Source of the DNA: Treponema sp.
Lineage (GTDB): Bacteria > Spirochaetota > Spirochaetia > Treponematales > Treponemataceae
Reading direction: 5' to 3'
Length of the DNA stretch: 58,246 nt
Assembly (NCBI GenBank): GCA_017464425.1
Contig: JAFUDX010000039.1
Coordinates: forward strand, 1-58,246
Made by a program: the position numbers and the translations under genes. Below the pieces are notes generated by a model that worked only from the letters and a program-made list of their open reading frames with translations, ran no database searches and had not been told where the DNA came from. Shown here in pieces: positions 8,207 to 16,152 of the stretch (its first letter is position 1; each line of letters begins with the position of its first letter).

Positions 8207-8482
8207 ATGCGACTAGAAGAGCAAGAAAAATATGTTTACGACCGACTGCGCCAAGAACGAGAAAAATTGCATCTTTCACAACTGGAATTGTCATTTGAAG
8301 CGGGCGTTTCCCAAAATATGGTCGCCTACATCGAAAAAGGCAAGCGCACGCCGAGTCTCACCACGCTCCTCAAACTCTGCAATGCGATGAAAATTGACCC
8401 GTCAATTCTTTTCCTCAAACACGACGAAGAAAAAGAGCGGGCAAAACAGACAGTTCTTGAAATCATTCAGAAGTATATGTGA
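8207..8482 (+). CDS. XRE-family helix-turn-helix regulator
   Basis: The 91-residue protein has a single HTH_3 domain (residues 12-70): LSQLELSFEAGVSQNMVAYIEKGK fits the Cro/C1 helix-turn-helix with the typical S-x-x-Y-I-E-x-G-K-R-x-P ending. No sensor domain is present. There is no ribosome site before the ATG, which follows a phased repeat array, so the mRNA may be leaderless. It probably regulates itself and perhaps the divergent barrel protein. Confidence 0.85.
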   Translation: MRLEEQEKYVYDRLRQEREKLHLSQLELSFEAGVSQNMVAYIEKGKRTPSLTTLLKLCNAMKIDPSILFLKHDEEKERAKQTVLEIIQKYM

Positions 8483-8517
8483 TGAAAATTCGCCTGTGTC
8501 GGTATTTTTTTCAATCA

Positions 8518-8546
8518 TTGACAGCAGGAAGAAAACGACTTAAAAT
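8518..8546 (+). promoter_or_regulatory. Promoter of the PIN toxin-antitoxin pair
   Basis: TTGACA (8518-8523), 17 bp and TAAAAT (8541-8546), 20 bp before the antitoxin ATG, with GGGGG as ribosome site. Confidence 0.7.
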
Positions 8547-8566
8547 ATTTTTGATAGGGGGTCAAT

Positions 8567-8770
8567 ATGCAATTAGATATGTTTTCTCTACTTCAAGAAT
8601 CAGCGAATTTTGCTCAAGAAAATGGAACTGCAAATATGACTCTCGACGAAATCAACGAAGAAATTTCTATCACTCGCGCAGAACGGCGTAATCGAGCGGA
8701 AAGCGAAAAAGAAATTTTTATGACCTATCCGCAGTTAAACCTCGCAACGACAAAGACAATTTTTGCATAA
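8567..8770 (+). CDS. Small antitoxin of PIN toxin-antitoxin pair
   Basis: This 67-residue protein has the motif MTLDEINEEISITRAERR, typical of short antitoxin partners of PIN-domain toxins: a helix with a conserved LDEI-x-x-EI and an A-R-x-x-R end. It has no clear DNA-binding domain. Its stop overlaps the toxin ATG by one base, indicating coupled translation. The family identity is inferred from sequence style and the adjacent toxin. Confidence 0.75.
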   Translation: MQLDMFSLLQESANFAQENGTANMTLDEINEEISITRAERRNRAESEKEIFMTYPQLNLATTKTIFA

Positions 8771-9204
8771 TGCATATCTATGCCACAATAGACACAAATG
8801 TTCTTGTCTCCGCGCTGTACAAGGCTGATTCAAATCCGGCGAGGATTCTGCTGCTTATCCAAGAAAAGAAAATTACGCCTCTTCTGCATCCGAAAATAAT
8901 TTCTGAGTATATTGAAGTTCTTTCGCGGAAGAAATTTAATTTTAACGCGCATATTGTCGCCGAAGTTATAAAAATCATCATAGAAAGTGGGGAAATGATA
9001 GATTCGCTTTCATCGGATATCAGAGATATTGTTTCTGACCCTGACGATGCCATTTTTTATAATATAACAATGACGGCTAAACAGACTGTCTCAGAAGATA
9101 CTTTTCTTGTCACTGGAAACATAAAACATTTTCCTATAAAACCATTTGTTGTTACACCTGCAAGGCTACTTGAAATTCTCAATACACCCGCCGAACGCTT
9201 GTAA
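8770..9204 (+). CDS. PIN-domain toxin (putative toxin, COG1569 type)
   Basis: The 144-residue protein opens with IDTNVLVSALYKADSNPA, the first acidic site of PIN ribonucleases. Further acids are in IISEYIEVLSRKKF and SDPDDAIFYNI, with the late motif FLVTGNIKHFP. PIN toxins cut RNA using Mg. The 1-bp overlap with the upstream small gene and the private promoter define a type II toxin-antitoxin module. Confidence 0.87.
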   Translation: MHIYATIDTNVLVSALYKADSNPARILLLIQEKKITPLLHPKIISEYIEVLSRKKFNFNAHIVAEVIKIIIESGEMIDSLSSDIRDIVSDPDDAIFYNITMTAKQTVSEDTFLVTGNIKHFPIKPFVVTPARLLEILNTPAERL

Positions 9205-9403
9205 GGCCGTAGGTGTGCATGAATTCCGCAAGTTCTGAATCATTTTGAATCAGGCAGATTTCTTGCAAGTTGCCGCTTTTTTTGTCCTGAAGGCACGCGG
9301 TTTGTTCGCCCGTGCAGATGCTACAGCGCAAAACAGGCTCTTGGTGCGAGAAATCACAGGGCGGGAAACCATTTTGTTTTGATTTGTGTTTTATAGAGAA
9401 CAA
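9179..9403 (-). CDS. Small CxxC protein, unknown function
   Basis: A 74-residue product beginning at a TTG codon that follows a strong AGGAAGG site at five bases, the main reason to accept it. It carries CSICTGEQTAC, a pair-of-Cys segment that could bind metal, and a C-terminal LIQNDSELAEFMHTYGL helix. The composition reads as real protein. It overlaps the end of the convergent toxin gene by 26 bp. I recall no named family; the pattern resembles small conserved hypothetical proteins of spirochaetes and clostridia. Confidence 0.65.
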   Translation of the reverse strand: MFSIKHKSKQNGFPPCDFSHQEPVLRCSICTGEQTACLQDKKSGNLQEICLIQNDSELAEFMHTYGLTSVRRVY

Positions 9404-9513
9404 AATTTGCCTTCCTGTCTCAAAATCAGAGTTTTTATGTCATTTTATATCGGTTTGAGGGAGAGAACAAGCAGTTTTACATAGAAAAAAATGTTAAAAA
9501 AGATAAATCCCCA

Positions 9514-9542
9514 TTGACATACTAGGCGTTAAGTTTTATACT
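9514..9542 (+). promoter_or_regulatory. Promoter of the metY leader
   Basis: TTGACA (9514-9519), 17 bp, TATACT (9537-9542). The segment CCATTGACATACTAGG (9512-9527) recurs with one difference at the cysK promoter. An inverted CCTAC/GTAGG pair (9550-9554, 9562-9566) lies at the transcript start and could be an operator half. Confidence 0.8.
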
Positions 9543-9591
9543 AAAGATACCTACCAACCTAGTAGGAATAAATTAAACACAGGAGATTTTT

Positions 9592-9675
9592 ATGAAAGAG
9601 TTTTTTGAAAAGCTTGTCAGAGAAAATTTTAGATTCGGAAGAATGATTTCCTGTTGTATGAAGACGTATTGTTAA
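9592..9675 (+). CDS. Cysteine-rich leader peptide upstream of metY
   Basis: A 27-codon frame with ATG 9592 after an AGGAG site six bases upstream and a strong promoter 50 bp before. Its last nine residues are ISCCMKTYC: three Cys and a Met next to the stop, as in attenuation leader peptides that report aminoacyl-tRNA supply. A perfect 10-bp hairpin with a T-run follows at 9728-9750, and metY, a sulfur-amino-acid gene, begins at 9841. The control model is inference. Confidence 0.7.
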   Translation: MKEFFEKLVRENFRFGRMISCCMKTYC

Positions 9676-9727
9676 AAGCAAGTGGGCTTTAGGAGAGATA
9701 TTGAGCGAGGGGAATAGGGAGCATTAA

Positions 9728-9750
9728 AAAATCGCTTGAGAAGCGATTTT
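9728..9750 (+). terminator. Attenuator hairpin candidate before metY
   Basis: AAAATCGCTT (9728-9737) and AAGCGATTTT (9741-9750) make a perfect 10-bp stem with a GAG loop and a 3' T run that is part of the stem. It lies between the leader peptide and metY. Confidence 0.5.
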
Positions 9751-9796
9751 AGCGAGTCTCGGTGAAGGCTGTGCCTGAACCGTCTCCCCCTTCAAA

Positions 9797-9823
9797 AGAT
9801 GCTGAAACAGGTTCAGCATGACA
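9797..9823 (+). repeat. Interspersed repeat family E, short dyad copy before metY
   Basis: ATGCTGAA and TTCAGCAT form an 8-bp dyad with loop ACAGG. A diverged copy with the GAAACAAGTTCAGAATGAC core lies in the Rsm22-like gene at 20711-20757. Read through in the metY frame it gives a spurious MLKQVQHD N-terminus. Confidence 0.6.
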
Positions 9824-9840
9824 AATTAAGGAGAAAAACT

Positions 9841-11127
9841 ATGGCAAATAAACTTCATTTCGAGACACTTCAACTTCATGTGGGACAGGAACAGGCTGAC
9901 CCGACGACGGATTCTCGCGCTGTGCCGATTTATCAGACGACTTCATATGTGTTCCACAACGCAAAGCATGCGGCTGACCGATTCGGCTTGGCGGACGCGG
10001 GAAACATTTACGGCCGCTTGACGAACTCAACGCAGGATGTTTTGGAAAAGCGCGTTGCGGCTCTTGAAGGCGGCGTTGCGGCTTTGGCGGTGGCTTCGGG
10101 CGCGGCGGCTATCACTTACACGATTGAGGCTTTGGCGCAGAAAGGCGACCATATTGTCTCGCAGAAAACGATTTACGGCGGCACTTACAATTTGCTCGCT
10201 CATACTTTGGCGGGCTTCGGCGTGGAGACGACTTTTGTTGACGCGCACAACCTTGCCGAACTTGAAGGCGCAATCAAGCCGAACACAAAGGCGGTTTACC
10301 TTGAAACGCTCGGAAATCCGAATTCGGACATTCCTGACATCGACAAAATCGCGGAAATCGCGCACAAGCACGGGCTTCCGCTCGTCATCGACAACACGTT
10401 CGGCACTCCGTACTTGATTCGTCCGATTGAGCACGGTGCGGACATCGTTGTTCACTCGGCGACCAAATTCTTGGGCGGTCACGGAACGACTTTGGGCGGC
10501 GTTATCGTTGATTCGGGAAAATTCGATTGGAAAAAATCTGGAAAATATGCACCAATCGCCGCTCCGAACCCGAGTTATCACGGAATCAGTTTTGCGGACG
10601 CGGTTGGACCTGCGGCATTTGTCACTTACATTCGCGCGATTTTGCTCCGCGACCAGGGCGCGACAATCAGCCCGTTCAACGCATTCCTTCTTTTGCAGGG
10701 AATCGAAACGCTTTCTCTCCGACTCGAACGCCATGTTGAGAACACGAAGAAAGTCGTTGAATTCTTGAAAAATCATCCGCAAGTCGAAAAAGTCAATCAT
10801 CCGTCGCTTGCTGACCATCCCGACCACGCGCTCTACGAGAAATATTTCCCGAACGGCGGCGCGTCAATCTTCACTTTTGAAATCAAGGGCGGAAAGGACG
10901 CGGCTTGGAAATTCATCGACGGACTCAAAATTTTCAGCCTTTTGGCGAATGTCGCCGATGTCAAATCGCTTGTCATTCACCCCGCCACAACGACGCACAG
11001 CCAGTTGAGCGAAGAAGAGCTGAAAGACCAGGGAATAAGCCCGAGCACAATCCGTCTTTCAATCGGAACAGAGCATGTCGATGACATCATCGCCGATTTG
11101 GAAGAAGGATTCGCTGCGGCAAAATAA
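9841..11127 (+). CDS. metY: O-acetylhomoserine aminocarboxypropyltransferase / sulfhydrylase
   Basis: This PLP enzyme makes homocysteine from O-acetylhomoserine and sulfide. The 428-residue protein has the Cys/Met-metabolism fold, with PLP Lys in [18 protein letters not shown], the Tyr/Arg region [16 protein letters not shown] and the C-terminal [14 protein letters not shown] 9841 follows AAGGAG at the right distance; the in-frame start at 9799 lies in a repeat and is rejected. Upstream are a Cys-rich leader peptide, attenuator hairpin and promoter shared in sequence with cysK, so control by sulfur amino acid supply is likely. Confidence 0.95.
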   Translation: MANKLHFETLQLHVGQEQADPTTDSRAVPIYQTTSYVFHNAKHAADRFGLADAGNIYGRLTNSTQDVLEKRVAALEGGVAALAVASGAAAITYTIEALAQKGDHIVSQKTIYGGTYNLLAHTLAGFGVETTFVDAHNLAELEGAIKPNTKAVYLETLGNPNSDIPDIDKIAEIAHKHGLPLVIDNTFGTPYLIRPIEHGADIVVHSATKFLGGHGTTLGGVIVDSGKFDWKKSGKYAPIAAPNPSYHGISFADAVGPAAFVTYIRAILLRDQGATISPFNAFLLLQGIETLSLRLERHVENTKKVVEFLKNHPQVEKVNHPSLADHPDHALYEKYFPNGGASIFTFEIKGGKDAAWKFIDGLKIFSLLANVADVKSLVIHPATTTHSQLSEEELKDQGISPSTIRLSIGTEHVDDIIADLEEGFAAAK

Positions 11128-11138
11128 ATTGAAAAACT

Positions 11139-11262
11139 AACCACAGATTACACAGATGAACACAGATTACATATTTGAACTATGGAAATCTTCCGTATTT
11201 TTACGAACGATTTTTGATGAACAAAACATATAATCTGTGAAAATCTGTGACATCTGTGGTTT
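11139..11262 (+). repeat. Inverted-repeat element family B (CACAGAT type)
   Basis: AACCACAGAT (11139-11148) and ATCTGTGGTT (11253-11262) bound a 124-bp element whose arms extend imperfectly inward. Related fragments occur near 5680, 25724, 29400 and 54771. It sits just after metY. Confidence 0.65.
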
Positions 11263-11265
11263 AAT

Positions 11266-11482
11266 TTATACCCGAATTCCGATTATCAATTTCTCTTCGG
11301 TCTGCTTTGCAAGCCCGATTGTTTCAAAATCGGATCTTGCCTCATATTTCGTGTATTTTTCGGTTTTGAGGTCAACGATGTACATGCCGATAAAATCACC
11401 CGAAAGCGACATGAGGTGCGTGTAAATCACTTGTTCCTGCTGAGCCTGTTCGATCATTTGCTTCTGCTTGACTTGTGCGCCC
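11266..11482 (-). pseudogene. Remnant of a Treponema-type sensory protein (PAS/GGDEF-like)
   Basis: A minus-strand frame of about 70 codons reads GDFIGMYIVDLKTEKY and FETIGLAKQTEEK, after a Gln-rich coiled segment. This is the style of the N-terminal sensory regions of multicopy Treponema diguanylate cyclases and kinases. It has no convincing start and breaks at both ends against repeats (11262 and about 11482). It is probably a decayed fragment. Confidence 0.6.
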
Positions 11483-11565
11483 CTTCGTCACTATGTTTCT
11501 CGCAATGACAGGAGTGAGAATAATTCGACAAAGTAAATTCCGTGAATTTTTTAATATATTACCCA

Positions 11566-11594
11566 TTGACATAGTAGGTAATAGAAAGTATACT
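11566..11594 (+). promoter_or_regulatory. cysK promoter with overlapping inverted repeat
   Basis: TTGACA (11566-11571), 17 bp, TATACT (11589-11594). ATAGTAG (11571-11577) and CTACTAT (11593-11599) form a perfect 7-bp inverted repeat across the promoter, a good repressor site. CCATTGACATAGTAGG matches the metY leader promoter in 15 of 16 bases. Confidence 0.8.
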
Positions 11595-11627
11595 ACTATC
11601 AATAGAAAAAAAACACAGGAGAATATT

Positions 11628-12560
11628 ATGGCAAAGATTTACACATCATCTGACCAACTTGTTGGTCGCACACCGTTGTTGGAACTCACTCATATTGAAA
11701 AAGAATTCAATCTTGAAGCGAAAATCATCGCGAAGTTGGAATATTTCAATCCAGCGGGAAGCGTAAAAGACCGAATCGCAAAGGCAATGCTTGACGAGGC
11801 AGAAAAAGCGGGCAAACTCAAACCCGATTCAACAATCATCGAGCCGACTTCTGGTAACACGGGAATCGGTTTGGCTTCGGTTGCGGCTGCTCGTGGCTAC
11901 AAAGTCATCATCGTCATGCCGGAAACGATGTCTGTTGAACGCCGCCAGTTGATGAAAGCATACGGCGCGGAGCTTGTTTTGACTGAAGGCGCAAAAGGCA
12001 TGAAGGGCGCAATCGCAAAGGCAAATGAACTTGCTGAGAGCACGCCGAACAGCTTTATCCCCGGTCAGTTCGTGAACCCGGCGAACCCGAAGGCTCACCT
12101 TGAAACAACAGGTCCTGAAATCTGGGAAGACACAGACGGAAACGTCGATGTGTTTGTCGCGGGCGTTGGCACGGGCGGCACGGTTACGGGTGTCGGTCAG
12201 TACCTCAAATCAAAAAAGAGCGATGTCAAAATCGTGGCAGTTGAGCCAAAATCTTCGGCTGTGCTTTCAACAGGAGTTGCAGGCGCACACAAGATTCAGG
12301 GAATCGGCGCGGGCTTCGTTCCCGATGTATTGGACACAAAAGTCTATGACGAAATCATCGCCGTTGAAAACGAAGACGCATTCAAGACTGGAAAATTGGT
12401 CGGTATAAAAGAAGGCGTTTTGGTCGGCATTTCTTCAGGCGCGGCATTGTGGGCTGCAATCGAAGTTGCAAAACGACCAGAAAGCAAAGGAAAGACAATC
12501 GTAGTGCTTCTTCCTGACACAGGAGACCGCTACCTTTCAACACCGCTCTTTGCAGACTAA
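11628..12560 (+). CDS. cysK: Cysteine synthase A (O-acetylserine sulfhydrylase)
   Basis: This PLP enzyme makes cysteine from O-acetylserine and sulfide. The 310-residue protein has the PLP Lys in [14 protein letters not shown], the substrate loop [11 protein letters not shown], the phosphate loop [12 protein letters not shown] and the C-terminal [11 protein letters not shown]. The start has AGGAG. It follows metY in the same orientation but has its own promoter and operator, and ends at a strong terminator, so it is monocistronic within a shared regulon. Confidence 0.96.
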   Translation: MAKIYTSSDQLVGRTPLLELTHIEKEFNLEAKIIAKLEYFNPAGSVKDRIAKAMLDEAEKAGKLKPDSTIIEPTSGNTGIGLASVAAARGYKVIIVMPETMSVERRQLMKAYGAELVLTEGAKGMKGAIAKANELAESTPNSFIPGQFVNPANPKAHLETTGPEIWEDTDGNVDVFVAGVGTGGTVTGVGQYLKSKKSDVKIVAVEPKSSAVLSTGVAGAHKIQGIGAGFVPDVLDTKVYDEIIAVENEDAFKTGKLVGIKEGVLVGISSGAALWAAIEVAKRPESKGKTIVVLLPDTGDRYLSTPLFAD

Positions 12561-12573
12561 ACTGAAGTGCTTA

Positions 12574-12621
12574 AAAAAACTGTCCGTGAAGTCGTTGAGT
12601 TTCGCAAGCGGACAGTTTTTT
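12574..12621 (+). terminator. cysK terminator
   Basis: AACTGTCCG and CGGACAGTT arms (ending 12586 and starting 12609) are followed by TTTTTT. Confidence 0.85.
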
Positions 12622-12672
12622 ATTTTTAAACAGTTTTCGACAAATCCGAACGGGGGCAAACGCCCCCACATT

Positions 12673-13836
12673 TTATTCCTTTAGTTTTCCCCAAACTACC
12701 GTAAGAACAAAAGTTACCGCCATGTCCAAGACCGTGCAACCGAGAATAAAATCAACACTCATAAGCACGCGGTAGAGAATAAATCCCACAATCCATATAC
12801 AGATTTTCGCGATGTCAACGCGTTTTTCAGAAGAGTCACGCTTTACAACGAAGAAATCCGCAATCAGAATCGCAATCATCGGGGCAAAAAACGAGCCGAT
12901 GTAGTACAAAAAGTCGGTGATATTGTCCATGTTGAAAAGAAGTGCGCCCGCCGTTCCCAAAACTGCGACCACGACCGCCGTAATTTTTCCGTCGAGCTTT
13001 TCAAAGACCGTTTTTGCCGAAATTCCCGCACTGAACGCGTCGAGGAAAGTGGTCGTAACCGTAGAAAGCACGATAATCACAAGCCCCACGATTCCCAAGC
13101 CTGACTTCACCGCGATGTGGGCGATGTCACTTTCCCCCGTAAAAATTGCCGCTCCCATTCCGATGATGTACATCCAGCACGAAACGACGCCGTAAATAAC
13201 TGAGCTTGCGAGCGTGGCACGGAACGGCTTTTCGGCTTCTTTTGTGTAGTCACTGATGAGCGGAAGCCAGGAAAGTGGCATGGCAACCGCAAGTTCCACC
13301 GCCGCACCGAAACTCATCGCTTCTTCAAGGACAGGACTTGCCAGCTTTTCGCCGAAGAAAATGATTTTGCACAAAACGAGCGTGAGAATAAAGAGCAAAC
13401 TCATCGTAACGACATTGATTTTTCCGAGATTCGTGATTCCAATGAGAATCCACAGAATGATGAGTGCGCCAATCACAATCGCCCACACCCACTTTCCGAA
13501 CGAGAAAATTTCGTTTACGGCAAGCGAGCCGTCATAAATCATGATTCCCGTCCAGCCGACGAGCTGAAGGACATTCAAAAGCGCGAAGAATTTGCTTCCG
13601 AGCGAGCCAAAGCTGAATTTCGTTGTCTCCATTGCGCTTTTTCGCGAAAGACCGCCGATGTAGCCCGCAAAAAAGAGCAGCGCACAGCCAATCAAATGAC
13701 CGACGAGGATTGCCACCGTGCCCTGCACAAATCCGAGCGGTGCGAAATATGTTCCCGTAATGATTTCGGCGATAGAAACCGCCGCCCCGAACCAAATAAG
13801 CGCGTTCGAGAAGATTGAGGTCTGTTTATGTTCCAT
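12673..13836 (-). CDS. cytX: Hydroxymethylpyrimidine transporter CytX (NCS1 family)
   Basis: A 387-residue membrane protein with about 12 hydrophobic segments, of the cytosine/purine permease family. The N-terminal FSNALIWFGAAVSIAEIITG and the PLSWLPLISDYTKEAEKP segment are typical of CytX, the predicted importer of the thiamine pyrimidine precursor HMP. It lies directly downstream of thiD (gap 24 bp), which phosphorylates that same compound. Substrate assignment rests on this context and on established comparative genomics of the family. Confidence 0.85.
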   Translation of the reverse strand: MEHKQTSIFSNALIWFGAAVSIAEIITGTYFAPLGFVQGTVAILVGHLIGCALLFFAGYIGGLSRKSAMETTKFSFGSLGSKFFALLNVLQLVGWTGIMIYDGSLAVNEIFSFGKWVWAIVIGALIILWILIGITNLGKINVVTMSLLFILTLVLCKIIFFGEKLASPVLEEAMSFGAAVELAVAMPLSWLPLISDYTKEAEKPFRATLASSVIYGVVSCWMYIIGMGAAIFTGESDIAHIAVKSGLGIVGLVIIVLSTVTTTFLDAFSAGISAKTVFEKLDGKITAVVVAVLGTAGALLFNMDNITDFLYYIGSFFAPMIAILIADFFVVKRDSSEKRVDIAKICIWIVGFILYRVLMSVDFILGCTVLDMAVTFVLTVVWGKLKE

Positions 13837-13860
13837 AATGATATTCCTTTTTTGTGATTT

Positions 13861-14658
13861 TTAATTTTGATATAACGCGAAATTGTGCATCATCGGGCCG
13901 CTTCCTTTCCCTAAATCGAGCATTGCCGAAAGTGCGCCTGAGATATATTCCTTTGCGTTTGCGACCGCGTTTTCGAGCGACTCACCCTTCGCAAGATTTG
14001 AGGCGATTGCGCTTGAGAGCGTGCAGCCCGTTCCGTGCGTGTTCGGATTTTGGATTCGCTTTCCGTTGAACCATTTTGCGATTCCTTTTCCGAAAAGAAA
14101 ATCATTCGCGTCGTTGAGATTGTGCCCGCCTTTCAAAAGAACTGCGCATCCGAATTGCTCAAAAATCTGTTTTGCAGCGATTTCCATTTCGGACAGGGAA
14201 GTGATTTTTAAGCCAGTGAGAACTTCCGCTTCGGGAATGTTCGGCGTAATAAGCGTGGCGAGCGGAAGAAGCTCCGTTTTGAGCGTTTCGATTGCCTCGT
14301 CACTGATGAGCTTTGCCCCGCTCGTTGCGACCATCACCGGGTCAACGATTACATTTTTGAGCGAGAATTTTTTGATGCACTGTGCGATTGTTTTAATCAG
14401 TGCGGCGGACGAAACCATGCCCGTCTTCACCGCGTCCGGGAAAATATCCGTGACGATGGCCTCAATCTGTTGTTCCAAAAATTCAGGCGAAACTTCCTGA
14501 ATCCCAAAAACGCCGGTTGTATTCTGTGCGGTCAATGCGGTTATGGCGCTCATTGCATACACGCCGTTCATCGTCATTGTTTTTATGTCCGCTTGGATTC
14601 CGGCGCCTCCGCAAGAATCACTTCCTGCGATTGTCAAAGCAGTTTTCATCATACTCAT
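13861..14658 (-). CDS. thiD: Hydroxymethylpyrimidine / phosphomethylpyrimidine kinase
   Basis: The enzyme phosphorylates HMP twice to give HMP pyrophosphate for thiamine assembly. The 265-residue ribokinase-fold protein shows TIAGSDSCGGAGIQADIKT at the N-terminus, VDPVMVATSG, ITPNIPEAEVLTG and the anion-hole motif NTHGTGCTLSSAI. AGGAGG precedes the start. It forms an operon with cytX and is divergent from the TPP-riboswitch-controlled thiM operon. No TPP riboswitch is seen on the minus strand; a palindrome at 14691-14709 may regulate it instead. Confidence 0.95.
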   Translation of the reverse strand: MSMMKTALTIAGSDSCGGAGIQADIKTMTMNGVYAMSAITALTAQNTTGVFGIQEVSPEFLEQQIEAIVTDIFPDAVKTGMVSSAALIKTIAQCIKKFSLKNVIVDPVMVATSGAKLISDEAIETLKTELLPLATLITPNIPEAEVLTGLKITSLSEMEIAAKQIFEQFGCAVLLKGGHNLNDANDFLFGKGIAKWFNGKRIQNPNTHGTGCTLSSAIASNLAKGESLENAVANAKEYISGALSAMLDLGKGSGPMMHNFALYQN

Positions 14659-14690
14659 TATGATGCCTCCTTTCGTTCCCGTGGTGCCCC

Positions 14691-14709
14691 CGGTAAATTA
14701 TATTTACCG
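14691..14709. promoter_or_regulatory. Perfect palindrome upstream of thiD
   Basis: CGGTAAAT, TAT, ATTTACCG: a 19-bp perfect dyad 32 bp before the thiD start. It is a candidate operator; the regulator is unknown. Confidence 0.5.
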
Positions 14710-14798
14710 TACCGATTCGTAAAATTTTATGCAAGTGCTTTTTTTCGCTTTTTCCCCACTTGCCCAAAATTTCTGTTTGAAGTATCATAGTCGTATTG

Positions 14799-14933
14799 CA
14801 GGGGAACTCGGCGGATTTCCTAACGAGTTGAGATAGCGTAACGACGCAAAACCCTTTGAACCTGTCCGGTTAATACCGACGAAGGAAGCACTGTACCACT
14901 TAAAATGCAGGCTCTCCACTCGGAGAGTTTTTT
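14799..14933 (+). promoter_or_regulatory. TPP riboswitch with terminator expression platform
   Basis: The THI element has GAGTTGAGATAG (14825-14836) and the conserved run ACCCTTTGAACCTG, then CCGGTTAATACCGACGAAGG (14866-14885). An intrinsic terminator follows: CTCTCC (14912-14917), GGAGAG (14922-14927) and six T. Thiamine pyrophosphate binding should terminate transcription before thiM. Confidence 0.95.
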
Positions 14934-14986
14934 GTTTTTCAGCCGCTACGGTCACTTCCTTCAAAACAAAATGCAAGGAGTCAAAA

Positions 14987-15835
14987 ATGACCGAAAACGA
15001 AATCAAATCACAAGTCAAAACGGCAGTCGAAGCCGTCCGCGCAAAAAAGCCGCTCGCGCCTTCAATCACTAATACCGTTACAATCAACTTTGTCGCGAAT
15101 GCGCAGATTGCCGTTGGTGGCTCTGCGGCAATGGTCTATCTTCCAGACGAGGGAGAATTTGTCGCCGATGTGGGAAGCTCAGTCTACATCAATGCGGGCA
15201 CTATGTTCCCTGTTTATGAAGAAACGCTCCCCCGAACGGCAAAACGACTTTTTGAGAACAAAAAGAATTGGGTTCTTGACCCTGTTGGAATCGGAATCGG
15301 CTCGCTTCGCACAAAATTGCTCGCAGGTTTTAAAGATTTTCCGCCATCAATCGTGCGCGGAAACGCTTCTGAAGTCATTGCGCTCGCAAAACTCTGGGGC
15401 GTTGAAGTCGGAACTTCTTCTTCAGGCCCGAAAGGCGTTGACACCGTTGATTCTGTGACTGATGCCGAAAACGCCGCAAAAGCACTCGCAAAATACATCA
15501 ACGAAAAACGCGGTGGCTTGGGCGGGGCTGTCGCCGTAAGCGGAATCGAGGATTTGGTCACGGACGGTGAAACGCTTGTGTATTGCAAAGGTGGCTCACA
15601 CTTCATGGAAGAAATCACGGGATCGGGTTGCTCTCTTGGCGGTGTGTGCGCCGTGTATGCGGGAGTTGCCTCACCGTTTATCGCCGCCCTCGCAGGCACA
15701 CAAATCTACAATCTCGCGGGAAAACGCGCCGAAGCGAAAGTAAAAGCCCCCGCAAGTTTCCAAGTCGCCTTCCTTGACGAGCTTTATCTTGCAAAGGCGG
15801 AAGATGTCGCAAACAATCCGTTCACGGTAAAATAA
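14987..15835 (+). CDS. thiM: Hydroxyethylthiazole kinase
   Basis: The enzyme phosphorylates salvaged hydroxyethylthiazole for thiamine synthesis. The 282-residue protein has the ribokinase-like core: SITNTVTINFVANAQIAVGGS at the start, LDPVGIGIGSLR, RGNASEVIALA and the catalytic GSGCSLGG. A strong AAGGAG site precedes ATG 14987. It is first in a TPP-riboswitch operon with a thiamine-binding protein and thiE. Together with thiD and cytX this is a salvage pathway; thiC, thiG and thiH are absent here. Confidence 0.95.
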   Translation: MTENEIKSQVKTAVEAVRAKKPLAPSITNTVTINFVANAQIAVGGSAAMVYLPDEGEFVADVGSSVYINAGTMFPVYEETLPRTAKRLFENKKNWVLDPVGIGIGSLRTKLLAGFKDFPPSIVRGNASEVIALAKLWGVEVGTSSSGPKGVDTVDSVTDAENAAKALAKYINEKRGGLGGAVAVSGIEDLVTDGETLVYCKGGSHFMEEITGSGCSLGGVCAVYAGVASPFIAALAGTQIYNLAGKRAEAKVKAPASFQVAFLDELYLAKAEDVANNPFTVK

Positions 15836-15845
15836 GGAACATAAA

Positions 15846-16142
15846 ATGAATACATTGATTGCGCTGGCTATTGCGCCTGTGGGAACTGGGGACGAACTTT
15901 CGGCGGAAGTGGCTGAAGTCGTCAAGGTGATTCGGGAATCGGGGCTTCCCAATAAGACCAGCTCCATGTTCACCGAAATCGAAGGCGAGTACGACAAAGT
16001 AATGGAAGTCGTAAAAAAAGCCACTTTTGTCCTCGCCGAAAAGGGAATCCGCACGGAAGTTGTGCTCAAAATGGACATCCGACCGGGCTACACCGACACC
16101 ATGAACGGAAAACTCGACAGGCTCGAAGAACATCTCAAATAG
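15846..16142 (+). CDS. MTH1187-family thiamine-binding protein
   Basis: A 98-residue protein of the UPF0045/MTH1187 (ferredoxin-like fold) family, as judged by IAPVGTGDELSAEVAEVV at the start and the central MFTEIEGEYDKVMEVVKKA. Relatives of this family, including YkoF, bind thiamine or its pyrimidine part. It lies between thiM and thiE in the riboswitch operon, which supports a role in handling a thiamine precursor. It has an AAGGAA ribosome site. Confidence 0.85.
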   Translation: MNTLIALAIAPVGTGDELSAEVAEVVKVIRESGLPNKTSSMFTEIEGEYDKVMEVVKKATFVLAEKGIRTEVVLKMDIRPGYTDTMNGKLDRLEEHLK

Positions 16143-16152
16143 GGGGAATAAA

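Noticed and set aside
7647..8216. 189-codon plus-strand frame across the barrel protein gene
   Set aside because: Antisense to a gene with signal peptide and start/stop signals; runs through the repeat array.
9799..9840. N-terminal extension of MetY beginning MLKQVQHD
   Set aside because: It is encoded by a short interspersed repeat; ATG 9841 has an AAGGAG site and matches the family start.
10027..10827. Long minus-strand frame of 266 codons inside metY
   Set aside because: Antisense shadow of a highly conserved gene; composition is Arg/Ser/Val rich without motifs or ribosome site.
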